DNA of 64,000 nucleotides from Spinacia oleracea (lineage: Eukaryota > Streptophyta > Magnoliopsida > Caryophyllales > Amaranthaceae): the NCBI RefSeq assembly GCF_020520425.1, contig NC_079491.1, positions 41,902,027-41,966,026 on the forward strand. Direction: 5' to 3'. The notes beneath the pieces are model-generated. The model was not told the DNA's origin and made no database searches. It worked only from the letters and a program-made list of their open reading frames with translations. Positions within the stretch are counted from its first letter, which is position 1. Every line of letters begins with the position of its first letter. Position numbers and translations under genes: made by a program. Of the stretch, positions 1-11,404 are shown one piece after another.

Positions 1-10
1 TTTCTATGTA

Positions 11-950
11 GAACAAAATATGTAAAAATTTAGAACATGATTAACAATATATAGAACAAAAGGTGTTTAATTTTAGAACATGGTCAGCAAAACAAAATAC
101 CTTTAGAATACAACATATAAATTTATATAACAATTTGAATCGTAACACTGTGTTAATCCAGAATAGTAATTAAGATGTAACACTAAAAATAAGATATAAA
201 AAATGATATAACAAAGAGTACATCATTACATAATTCTTCAAAAGTAAAAAAAAAAAAGATGTAACAAATAAAATCATCAATTCTAGTTGCACAACAAATA
301 TTGAAATCGAGTATTGTTTGAAGAAACATATTCGATGAAGTCCTGAAATAACAAAAATAAAAAGGATTTAGTGTCAAGACAACTAAACAAAAAATAATAA
401 AATTACTATAAATTAGAATATTCTGTACATATTTTAGAACATCATGTATATTGTTTAGAACATTAAGCATATTGTGTAGAACACAATGCAAAGTTTCCTA
501 GAACATGTTGTGTAAAGTTTAGAACATGTTGTATATTTTTTAGAACATGCATATTTTTCAGAACATGATGTACATTTATTCAGATCATGGAAGAAATAAA
601 AATGGTAATCTAAATATTCAAATCAAGTTATAAAAAGTTATAAAGTTCACTTTACTTTTTCCGGAAAATTTCAGATATCATGGTAACCAAGATCCTCGCG
701 TCCTTTGCATAACTGATACAAAAGAATGTGAGAAAGCAGTTCATAACATATATATAATGATAACATAGAACATATGAATAAAAGTGCAGAACAAGAAGAT
801 CAATTATTCAGAACATCATAAGCAATTATTCAAAACATCAACATTGTCAGTTTCATTTTAGTTCAAAAATAAAAAACATCAGTTATTCAGAACATTTAAA
901 ACAATTATTCAGAACAAAATGAACAATTATCCAGAACATTAAACTATTAA
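11..950. repeat. Dispersed AGAACAT word array
   Basis: At least 17 copies of (T/C)AGAACA(T/A) occur in about 940 bp of AT-rich DNA, mostly in one orientation and irregularly spaced. No coding region is visible. It could be the degenerate interior of an unrecognised transposon or a diverged satellite. The words are seen directly; the origin is unknown. Confidence 0.55.
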
Positions 951-1997
951 CATATTAATCAGAAAACGCACCAGATCCAACGATTAACGATAGTGGATTA
1001 TGAAAACTTCTAATTACGTAGCATAAACAGATAGAATAATGATTAATGTGAAATTAAAAAGCATGAAAAACACAACAATAATCAAACAATTTACATAATC
1101 GAATCAAAGAACAACATGATTTCGAATGTCGCACAATTATATGAATTCGCAAATCCGTGTTCGGATTCAATACGATTTAGCAAAATATGATCGAATTCAA
1201 ATAAAAAAACAAAAATTTATGAACAAAATTGAATCAAAGTACACATAATTGTTCCAAAATACAATCAAATTCAACAAAATCGTTCTAAAATCACAAAATT
1301 AATCACATATAATCCTGAAAATAAAAATTGAAAAATTAAACAAAAATGAAATAATACCTTTAAACTCACGAAATCTGGAAATGTGGTGAATATATTTGAG
1401 AATCTGGGGTGAAATTGCGCCTATTAGGCCAAAAGTAAAGTGTACTCAAACCTTAATTGAAGCTCTAAGCCTCTAATGGCGGCACAATGAAGAGAGAGAA
1501 AATAGAGGTCTGTAGATTTTAGAGAAGCAGTGAGCGTGAAGAAGGAGGAAAATGGCTGGGTAATTGTTCAATAAATTTACAAAAATACCATTACTAAACC
1601 CTTGATTTTGAGATGTTAGATTAGAAAATATTCAAAGGCCCAGATTTATTCTCACATAATATTGTGTTCTCACATAGAGGGGTGTTCTCACATGAACTTT
1701 CCTCTATATATATATATATTAAATTTATTAAAACTCATAATATTAGAATTTATTGAAAGTTATCTATAGTTATGTGAACTTATTGCACCTAAAACTTATT
1801 TTTCGGTGAACAAAACTTGTTTTGTTTAATGTGAACAAAACTTACAACCCTCTTGTTTCCCCTCCTCTCCTCCCCTTCTTCAAGAAACCCCAACGATCCT
1901 CCCTAATTTTCCTTCTCAACACCCCAAACAAAACAACAAATTTAAAATCAATAGATTTGAATTTGACATTGTAATTATTGAATTGTAAAATTTTGTG
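951..1997. other. AT-rich spacer upstream of the SERAC1-like gene
   Basis: No gene is visible. At about 1650-1700 there are three close copies of TTCTCACAT followed by a short TA run (1704-1720), which may be the edge of a small transposon. The last 150 bp, CT-rich from about 1850, would hold the promoter and leader of the downstream gene, but no clear TATA box is defined. Confidence 0.4.
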
Positions 1998-4900
1998 ATG
2001 CTTCGTCTCTTCCTCCGCACCTTCCGCCGCCGTCGATATCCCCTCACTTCTCTCCCTCGCCGCCCATTTTCCTCCTCCTCCGCCACATCGCCACCGCCGT
2101 CCTCGTCGTCTTCTCTCTCCTCAAATCCCCACACACGCAACCCCAACCATTCGCCAGTCCATTACGTCAACACCACCTCCACTCTCTCTCCTCTCTCCCC
2201 AACCACCGCCCCTCCCTTCTCTCGTACAACGACCATTTCTCTCTCTCTCCTCGGTCTCACCGCTGTTTCCAGCACCTCCTACCTTCTTTACTCCTCCTCC
2301 GAGGGCGGCAATGATGACATTCACAGAATCTCCTCCGCTGTCGAGGCAGCAATTCAGCGATCTGCTGAGTCGACTCGCCGAATCGTCAATCAAATGAAGC
2401 ACACTGGCGCAGCTGCTGCAGTGCTATGGCAGTCCCTGCAGTCGGTACTCTCTTCCGCCAACTATGAAGTTCGTTCGGGTTTTGAGTTTAAGGTTGCGGC
2501 GTTTTTGGCTGACATTGCTGCCGCGAATGCTGCTCGAAGGACCGCCATTGTCGCCGCTGGTGGTGGAAGGGTTGTCGATTGGCTACTGGAGACCGTTGCT
2601 GGTGAAGTTAGTGGGACCCAGGCTGAGGCTGCTAGAGCTTTGGCTTACTTGATTGCTGATCCTATAGTGAGGCCTCAGGTTTTTGGGAGGCCTCATTCTG
2701 TTCCTTATCTTCTGAGGTTCATTTCCTCTTCTCAACCTCAGCGCTCCAAGAAGGTTTGAATCTCTTTTGCATATTCATAGTTAAGCTTTTGTTCTTGTAC
2801 GGATTTCAAATTTGTTGAGTTTTGTTGGGGGTAAGTGTGTTGGTTGAATTAGAAGGATTGTCAAGGTTTGAATTATGCATATGAGTGTATACTATACATT
2901 GGTAAGGCGTTTTGATCAATTTTAAACGTATAATAGCATTTCTCTACCAGAATTAATATGCAGGGTTTTTGAGGTTCAAATAATGCATACGAGTAAACTG
3001 AACATTGGTAATGTGGTTTGACCAATTGCATAGGAATTCTCTAACATAAGAAATATGAAGGATTTTCAAGGTTAGAATAATGCCCTATGATTGTACTATA
3101 CATAAGTGATTTGGTTTGACCGGTTACAAACGAATCATAAGATTGTTTTAATCAGAACCAAATTGAAGGATATGCTAATTTTTTACATTTATTGCACACT
3201 ATCAAATGGCCGTTAGTGGATTAAGGCTATGTTTACATTTGGGCATTTTGCTATCTCACATTCACAATAAAAGATTATTGATTGATTGACCAGAATGTCG
3301 ACCTATTTTGTACCTTAGTTGTCCATCTATTTTTGTAGTGTGATATTGGGATTTCCTTTTTAATTTCATGTTTTAAAGTCATTTCTTTAATGACCTCTAT
3401 GACCAGTGGAATGGTGACTGGGGAAAGTATAGCACACGGAATTCAATCATTTCAGGAATTTTAGCATTGTAAATAACCTGTTTGATTTTGGACTAATGGA
3501 GTGGGTTTTTACTACATGAATCTCGTTTTTGTAAATACACAGTGTTCATACCACTGATGATAATTTTTGATGCATCTTAGTTTACATTTTGTAAAAACCT
3601 TTCACTTTCATTGGAACAGAATTCAAGGAATTCTGATTCTTTTAGAGGGAGAAGCATGCTTGTTGCCGCAATAATGGATGTTGTAACTTCCACCTGTGAC
3701 AGCAAGGGCAATGTCCGATTCCAGCCATGCCTTCCTGCAAATGCTGAAATGAGGGATATTGCTTCAGCAATTCAAGTAATTGAAGGTGGTTTGAATTTGG
3801 ATGATCCACATTCTGAAGATGATGATGATGATGGTGGAAAAGGACTGAAGGGTATTGGTATTAAAGTTCTGGGAGGGACAACCGTATTAGGACTTTCAAG
3901 AACTAGTGGACTCGTGAATTATGATGATAGTGATAGTTTACCAACTAGTAAATACGCTTCAAAAAATCCTGTTTATCATAAAAGATATGATGGCTACCTT
4001 GGAGATGCGAGCTTGTCGTCTGCTGTAGTACCTGGTCTCTGGGATGATTTGCATTCGCAGCATGTTGCTGTGCCATTTGCTGCATGGGCACTGGCCAATT
4101 GGGCTATGGCATCGGAGGTTAACAGATTTCACATTCAGGAATTAGATCAGGATGGAAATGCTATCATGACTGCTTTAGCGGCCCCTGAAAGATCAGTGAA
4201 ATGGCATGGGAGTCTGGTTGCCCGGTTACTTTTAGAGGACAACAATGTTCAGTTAGGTAATTCTGTTTCGGACTGGAGTTCTTGTCTGCTTTCAACTATA
4301 TCACAAGCTTGTAAAACTGATGACATACCTTTGGCACTGGTGGCTTTGTCTGCATTTTTGCTTTCTGTTGATAAGAGTCCAGAGGCTAAGAAAGTTGTTA
4401 TGGAGAAAGGTCTTGATTTAATGAGAGACACTGCTAAACAGACAATACAACGTAAGGATATTCAAGAAGCACTGGCAAGAGCACTAGAACTAATTTGTAC
4501 CACTGAAAATCGTTTATCTCTTGAAGAAAGTCTTAAATGGTCTGGTATCCTACTTCCCTGGGCTTGCGGAAAATTTTCTTCTGAAAAGACACGATATTCA
4601 GCAACAAAAATCCTTTCATGTGTTCTTGAGGATTTTGGGCCATCTTCTGTGCCGATTTCGCAAGGGTGGTTGGCTATTCTACTAAATGAAGTTTTGGACA
4701 CTAAGACAGCATCAATAAAAGGAGTTCCACAGCCTAAAAGCGATAAAGTGAAGGTTAGGATGTGCATTTATCGTTTCATTCTTCTATAAAATTCTGTAGT
4801 GCATCTTCACCTTTGTCCCTGACTCTAATTTCCGATTGCAATTGTTTGACCGGTGAATATTGTTCATATATGATGCTATCTTACATTTGCAGACTCAAAT

Positions 4901-7900
4901 TGATCAGTCAAACGTTCAATCTGGTATATTAATTGCCAGTCAGCTTGCAAACTCTGTTGTTAATCTAGCTGGAAAGCAATTGGGTATTGCCACTGACCGT
5001 GGTGACTCATTCCCCATTGCCGACCTTCTCTCTCAAGAACCTTTCACTGTAGCATTTAAAAGCTTATATAAAGATCGGAACCCTAAATGTGATGCAGCTG
5101 ACTCAGCAGTGGCTACCCTGAAGGGAATCAAATCACTAACTGAAATTTGTGCAGATGATCTTGTAAATCAAAACAAAATCGTAGATTCTGGTGTCTTATG
5201 CTTGTTAAGGCGCTTTTTGTTAAGAGATGATTATGAAAGCCTTGCTGCCATTGAAGCGTATGATGCATCAAGAGCTAGGGAGGAACCGGAACAGGCTAGT
5301 AAGGTTCTAGATGAGACAAAGGTAGATGCTAATGATCAATCAAAGGTCCGAATTCCGCCATCTACTCACATCAGAAGGCATGCAGCTAGACTACTAACTG
5401 TTCTTTCGGCATTGCCAAAAGTTCAAATGGTTATTGTGGCAGATGCAACTTGGTGTAATTGGCTTGAAGAGTGTGCTAATGGGAAGATTCCTGGATGTGA
5501 TGACCCAAAGATTCAAAGTTACGCCAGAGCTGCCCTGTTAAATGTGCTTTGCCATGAGAAACAGGACTCGGACTCTAAACAGAGTGGTGGTACTAGTACT
5601 GGAATTGTGAATGATAGTCGTGTTCGCCCCCGCTACGAGGACATGATATATCTGATCAATCCTGAATCAAAGCACTGGAAATGCCCCGAGAAACCCGTAT
5701 CTGGGAATTCAAGTAAATACTCTGGTGATGATAATGATATCAATCTATGCAGTACCGCTGAGGGGATTGAGAATTGTTCAAATTCAGAAAATCCTTCAGT
5801 AGACATAGTTTTTGTGCATGGTTTGCGTGGTGGGCCTTTTAAGAGTTGGCGGATATCTGAAGACAAGTCATCAACCAAGTCTGGCCTTGTAGAGAAGATT
5901 GATCAGGAAGCAGGGAAGCAAGGAACCTTTTGGCCAGGTGAATGGCTCTCAGCTGACTTTCCTCATGCCCGTTTGTTTACACTTAGATACAAGGTTTGTT
6001 TATAATCAAACTCCCTTGTGCCTTCCCTTACTTGGGGTTTTGAATTGTCAAATTTCATATTATTAATTCATATAGCACTTGAATTTTGGATACATGTATT
6101 CAAAAAAAATATAGGATCATGATTGTTTTAGTACTTGTGTATGGGGTGCCATACAATTATTTTTTACTTTTTAATTTGGATCATGAGTTTGAACTAGTAC
6201 CTTGATTCCCCTTGCAGACAAATCTCACTCAGTGGTCTGGAGCTAGCCTTCCTCTTCAGGTAGGCATCTTGGTCATCGTCATAGTGGACCCCTACTTGGT
6301 ACACTGTTTGCCATTAATTTTGACAGCATTCTGTCTTGGTGTGTGTGTTTTGTTACTCCTATGTTAGATGATTTGAACTTTTGGATCATATGTATATCTT
6401 GACAGAAGTTGTTAGAGTATGAGCAATGGTGAGGTTGACCATAACCATGCATAAAGTTATCTCTCTTCCACATCATTTTCCACTATCTTGAGTCACTATT
6501 ATGAGTCACCTCTTTTATAGTTCTACAATAATGAGGTTACCCACCACTCTTTAAGTAGCAGAAAATCCCAAAAGTAGGTGACAAGTGTAACTTCCTGCTT
6601 GGACCACAATAAACTGAACTTTTTGTAGGATTAGCCTTGAGTCCAGAAGCTTCAGAGAAAATATCGAAAGCATGAAACAAATGCCTAACAGATTCAACGT
6701 CTCCTCTGCAAAATAACAGAAGGTCGTCTGCAAAGCAAACATGAGTTAAATCCAACTTCTTGCATCTGGGGTGGAAGTGAAAACCAACCGTGTTCTTCAA
6801 CCCCAAAAGGTACCGATTGATATATTCCATTCTTAAAACAAACAAATACGGTGAAATAGGATATTAGGATCACCTTGTCTGGGCCCTTTCCTCCCCTCAA
6901 AAGGAATTGTTAACTCATCATTGACATTGAGAGTGTAGGAAACAGAAGACAAACATGCCATAATCCACCGCACAAACTGATAAAGGAAGCATAGCTCCAA
7001 CATTAGAAACTTCAGAAAGGGCCACTCAACCGAGTCATACGCTTTCTGCAAGTCAATCTTTACCATACATCTTGGATACAAACCTTTCCTATTATACCCA
7101 TTAACTAATTCATGACTCAGCAAGATATTATCAAAGATAACCCTGCCTTTTAGAAAAGCCGATTGGCTATCTCCTACAACATCAGAGAGAACAATTTGCA
7201 TCCTGTTTGCCAAAACTTTGGAAATAATTTTGTACAAGACGAGGCAACAAGCTATAGGCCTATACTCTTTTATGGAAATAGCGTTCTCGACTTTAGGAAT
7301 TAATGAGATATAAGTACAATTGATATAGCAAATTGAGATATAAGTACAATTGATATAGCACAATTGACAAGCTATAGGAATAATTGATTATTAATATAGT
7401 AAATTAGTAACTGGTATTGTCTGTAATAGCCCGTTCTATTGAGGAGATCATTCCCATGATTTTTATGTACAACTTACAGGAGGTCAGCTCAATGCTTTTA
7501 GAGAAGCTTGTCGCTGCAGACATTGGCAGTCGGCCTACTGTATTTGTGACACACAGGTTCTTCCCCGCCCCCTTTCAAAGCACCAGTTTCTCTCTTTTGT
7601 CTGGTTTTCTTACGCTTCTTTGGGGGGGGGGGGGGGATACCTGTTTTTGTCGCTTGTATTTATTAGATCTTTCTGTACATCACTTTTGAATGATTAATGT
7701 TTACAGTATGGGCGGGCTGGTAGTGAAGCAGCTGCTACATCAAGCTAAGGCAGAAAATTTGGATAATCTTGTTAACAACACCGTTGGAGTTGTATGCCTC
7801 TGCCTTGACTCCTCTCTTTTTACACGCACATAATTTTTAATGGCATTCTCTGATACTTGATTTATCCTTGGTGACAGGTTTTCTATAGTTGTCCACATTT

Positions 7901-8725
7901 TGGCAGCAGACTTGCAGATATGCCCTGGCGGATGGGCCTTGTGCTTCGCCCTGCACCTTCGGTCAGTCTCTTTCTTAGCTCCGTGTGGCTTTCTTCAACA
8001 TTGTTACATCTTTACTCCAACCTGTTGTATTGTTTATTTATAGATAGGGGAGCTAAGAAGTGGATCTCCTAGGTTGGTTGAGCTTAATGACTTTATGCGT
8101 CAACTTCATAAGAAAGGGTTACTTGAAGTTCTCAGCTTTTGTGAGGTGAAGCATTCTATTTAATGTTTCTGATTATGAAACATTCTGCAACTTTGTTCAT
8201 GATCTTTTATTGTCCCTTTCAGACTAAGGTGACTCCAATTGTTGAAGGTTATGGAGGATGGGCTTTCCGCATGGAGATAGTTCCAATTGAGTCAGCATAC
8301 CCTGGATTTGGTGAAATTGTGGTAAGTATTATGCTTGGTTGAGGTTGCATCATTGGACGAAGTTTAGAAAGTTTACCCTTTGTCCTCATGTTGGCGTGTA
8401 TATAAACTGCTTGTTTGTGATTGTCATAATGACTGAGATTCATTCAATCATAGCACAGGTTGAAAGTTCTGTTAGCTTACAGGAATAATAGCATTATCTC
8501 TAAAGATGAAATTTTGTTGTTGTTAAATATCTGTGACCCTGATCAGTTTGCTATTGATCCAAGTCATATGTTTTGCTTTTGCTCTCAGTCTGATCACTAT
8601 CTTATTTTGATTAGGTATTAGAGTCAACAGATCATATCAATTCCTGCAAGCCAGTCAGTCGTGACGATCCTTCGTATACAGAGATATTAGAGTTTTTGCG
8701 TAAAGTGAAAGCTCAACATACGTAA
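1998..8725 (+). CDS. SERAC1-like alpha/beta hydrolase, complete, ten exons
   Basis: Exons: 1998-2753, 3620-4753, 4893-5993, 6218-6259, 7480-7556, 7707-7791, 7878-7961, 8044-8145, 8223-8321, 8615-8725. All introns are GT/AG and the joined frame stays open for 1196 codons. The N terminus is Arg/Ser-rich without acidic residues (mitochondrial-presequence-like), with a hydrophobic segment at about residues 77-98. A long helical, armadillo-like region follows. The hydrolase domain starts at VDIVFVHG (933-940). The nucleophile elbow THSMGG has Ser1037, CPHFGS lies at 1070-1075, and a DH near 1167 may supply the catalytic His. Family knowledge: SERAC1 proteins act in phosphatidylglycerol/cardiolipin remodelling at mitochondria; this role in the plant protein is inferred. 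ATG 1998 is chosen as the first ATG of the open frame. The catalytic Ser codon is split by intron 5 (AG|T). Confidence 0.88.
6537..7345 (-). mobile_element. LINE (L1-type) reverse transcriptase fragment in intron 4
   Basis: Antisense to the host gene, two frames encode successive parts of a plant L1-type reverse transcriptase. The first (about 7345-6865) has the YRPIACC, FLKGR and KIDLQKAYDSV blocks; the second (6845-6537) has FADDLLLF. The frame is lost by a small insertion near 6858-6868, just after the GRKGPRQGDP block. Endonuclease, RNase H and poly(A) tail are absent, so it is a dead internal fragment. At its upstream edge (about 7300-7362) a 30-bp stretch is duplicated in tandem. Confidence 0.8.
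7622..7636 (+). repeat. G15 homopolymer in intron 5
   Basis: Fifteen consecutive G residues lie in the intron that splits the catalytic Ser codon. Long G runs are rare in plant introns and are also prone to sequencing or assembly length error. Confidence 0.85.
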
Positions 8726-9036
8726 ATTAAGGAAAGGAGAAGTATCACAGTGTTTCAAGCCACTCAAATTAACTCATTTTGTACATAGTAGTTCCATGAA
8801 ATTAAAGCTTAATAGAGAAACTAAAGCTGGCTGATGATTTGCTGGATGTTTTTTGAAGAAAGGACATGTCTTCAATGGAATTTACACGAGCTTCATCTAA
8901 AGTTGGCTTCTTGGTGAAAGAATTTGTGCATGTACTGGTTGTCAGCAATGGATGGTTTACTCAACTAGAAGTATTTGCTGAATGTTTCGGAGGCTTTGTG
9001 CTCACCCATATTCTGGGAATGCTCATTATGTTACCT
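8726..9036 (+). other. Probable 3' UTR and downstream flank of the SERAC1-like gene
   Basis: No competing gene is seen. An AATTAAA-like signal at about 8798 and AATAGAG near 8811 could serve 3' end formation. A short open frame of about 100 codons from 8866 runs into the foldback and looks spurious. Confidence 0.35.
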
Positions 9037-9189
9037 GTCTACAACACACAAAGGGCTACCGTCGATAACAGAAACCAGACTCATGTAATCGGTAACAGTG
9101 TTACCGATTACACGAGTCTGGTTTCTGTTATCGCCGATTACATGAGTCTGGTTTCTGTTATCGACGGTAGCCCTTTGTGTGTTGTAGAC
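9037..9189. repeat. Perfect foldback (56-bp arms) with an extra internal arm copy
   Basis: Positions 9037-9092 and 9134-9189 are exact reverse complements (56 of 56 bp, read by eye). Between them lie an 11-bp palindrome (TAACAGTGTTA, 9093-9103) and a 30-bp additional copy of the inner part of the right arm (9104-9133, one mismatch). The transcript would form a long hairpin with two alternative pairings. No clear target-site duplication is seen. It may be a foldback MITE or a small-RNA hairpin locus. Confidence 0.85.
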
Positions 9190-10089
9190 TTGTAGAATAA
9201 GTATATCTAGTACACGGGGTTCAGCCGGCTCAACAATCAGCATACAGTTGTAAATAAATATATTTGTTGAAATTGACAAATTATTAATTTGTCAGACTTG
9301 TGACAGGGTGTAGCCTCAATTCTCATCACCAGAGAAATCAATTATTATTTATTTTTGGCAACAAGTATAATTTTGCACAAAAAGGATAGTGACAGGATAA
9401 TGTGCAAGTTTCTATTACTTTGAGAACTTTCTTAGGTACTCCTTAATATTTTCACTTGAATCTATCGTATTCCTCTCCTCTCAAAAAAAAAAAAAGAACA
9501 AACTTTGTTGTTCATTTTATAGGCGACTAGCAGCAATTCAGCATCTTGCGCGATGGCAAGTCTTTTTTAAATAAATTCATAATAAATTAATAATAAGAAT
9601 TATCTTTCATCTCTACTAAAAAAATTTGGATCCTTATATATAAGAATGAGTGCTAGCTAGAATATAGGGCTATAATGAAAATAAGAACTAATCTTACCGG
9701 TCAGATCAATTCAATTGAACGGCTCATGTTTCACCCGCTCAAATCTCATTAAGAGTATCGGCTTATGAATGACTTTCCCACCTTTCTGATATTTCACATT
9801 CATTCATTTTTCTATCTTGATTTTCTCTCTCTTGTTTTCTCCTTTCTCGGAAATACTCCGACATGCCAATATTGGCTATCTAATGCGTTTTCTTTTAAAA
9901 ATTCACAATGATTTTGAAGTTGATCTTCAATTTTCCTGTTTAGGTAGTTGATTTTTATTTCTTTTGGTTTTCGAATGAAGTTTTTCTTGATTTATTTTTC
10001 AGATTTTTTCGATTAGGTTTACGAATTAGGGTTTTATTTTCTTTAATTAAGTTTATTTTGATTATTTGTTAGCTATTATGCTAATTATA
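9190..10089. other. AT-rich spacer, no gene seen
   Basis: The stretch holds homopolymer A at about 9482-9494 and CT-rich DNA at 9780-9860. No open frame, RNA gene or transposon end can be supported. The left terminus of the CACTA remnant is not visible here. Confidence 0.4.
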
Positions 10090-10550
10090 TTAAGTTGCGG
10101 AAGCTTTGATTATACTCTCATACATACGGGGACGCTCAACGAAATGATGGTCTTCCACATCATGCATCATCTCATCTATCCTATCTTTCTCCTCTTCTTC
10201 CTCACTTTCAACACCAATATCATCCTCAATTTCATTTTCATCACCATTATCACAATGATTATGCTGACTCGAGCTCGGCATACTAGAGCTTGCTCCATGA
10301 TCTATACTCTCACCATGCCATGTCCACGTCGTGTAGTTACTCTTAAAACCGCGACGGACTATGTGATCAACAATATCATCAATATCCCGATACCCTCTTG
10401 AATTATTGCAATCACAACAAGGACACTGAATTAAACTTGATTCATGTTCTGATTGATGTTTCAAGGCAACCTTAGCTTACTGAACTCTTGAATCCCTTGT
10501 AAGAACCTTGTAGAAAATCGTTTACTACCATAGATCCAACTTCGATCTAT
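10090..10550 (-). pseudogene. CACTA transposase-associated domain remnant
   Basis: The minus-strand reading has the plan of the transposase-associated domain of En/Spm-like plant transposons: DRSWIYG near the start, then CPCCDCNNSR, a VDHIVRRGF block, and YTTWTWHGE, followed by a Ser/His-rich and Glu-rich linker. Family knowledge: this domain precedes the TNP2-type transposase. Here the position expected for the initiator ATG reads ATA (10548-10550), the frame shifts near 10478 between the two halves of the domain, and the TNP2 catalytic region is missing after 10090. It is a truncated dead copy. Confidence 0.75.
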
Positions 10551-11404
10551 TTTCAACCACTAAAGATAAAACAACATGACCAATTTTTGTCAAAGGTTAG
10601 AATATAAACTAGGCTATCATATCATTTTAAATCCATGGCTTTAGCTTCCAACTAAATCTACCATAACTAATAACAAGTTCCCATAACGTACAATTCATTT
10701 CACATCACAAATTCACAAACCCGAATTTTGTAGCAAACCCAAAACATGATTTCATATATCACCTAAATTCATTTCATAACCTAAATTCATTTTATAACCT
10801 ACACAAACCATCACATAAACCTACACAAACCCAAAAATTCATTTCACAAACTTAATTCAACAAAACCTAAATGTAATAAACAAATAAATTTTACAAAACC
10901 AACTATTATAATAACCTATTACAATTCATCAAAAACTACAATTAAAATTCAACAAAACCTAAATCTTAAATGTACACAATTAAAGTTCAATTAAAATTCA
11001 ACTAAATAATATCCACAATTAAAATTCAATCTTAAAATTCAATTGAAATGTACAACTAAAATTCTATCATGATATCCACAATTCAAATTAAAATGCACAA
11101 TTAAAATTCAATTAAAATTTAACTAAATAATATCCACAAACTTTCAATCTTAACATCAAAATTTAAATTCAATCTTAATTGTAAACAACTTTTTTATTCA
11201 ACTAAATAAAACCCACAACACTCAATTAAAACCTAATTATTGAAAGTATAAATATTTAAAAACAATTTAAAATGTACCTAATTATTAAAAGAGGAGGGAC
11301 GACTGAGCAGGGGTGCATACGGAGTGGACGGCGGCGTGGTCGGCGGCGTCAACAGGGACCAACTGTCGTGGTCGGCGGCGATAACAGGCAGCAGCTGCCG
11401 TGGT

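Noticed and set aside
6400..6536. MITE in intron 4 next to the LINE piece
   Set aside because: A GAGCAATGGTGAGG start is suggestive, but no matching inverted terminus or target duplication was found.
8866..9195. 109-codon frame downstream of the SERAC1-like gene
   Set aside because: It ends inside the foldback, and the C-terminal part is a translation of the inverted repeat.
10066..10401. 111-codon plus-strand frame
   Set aside because: Exact shadow of the CACTA transposase-associated remnant on the minus strand.
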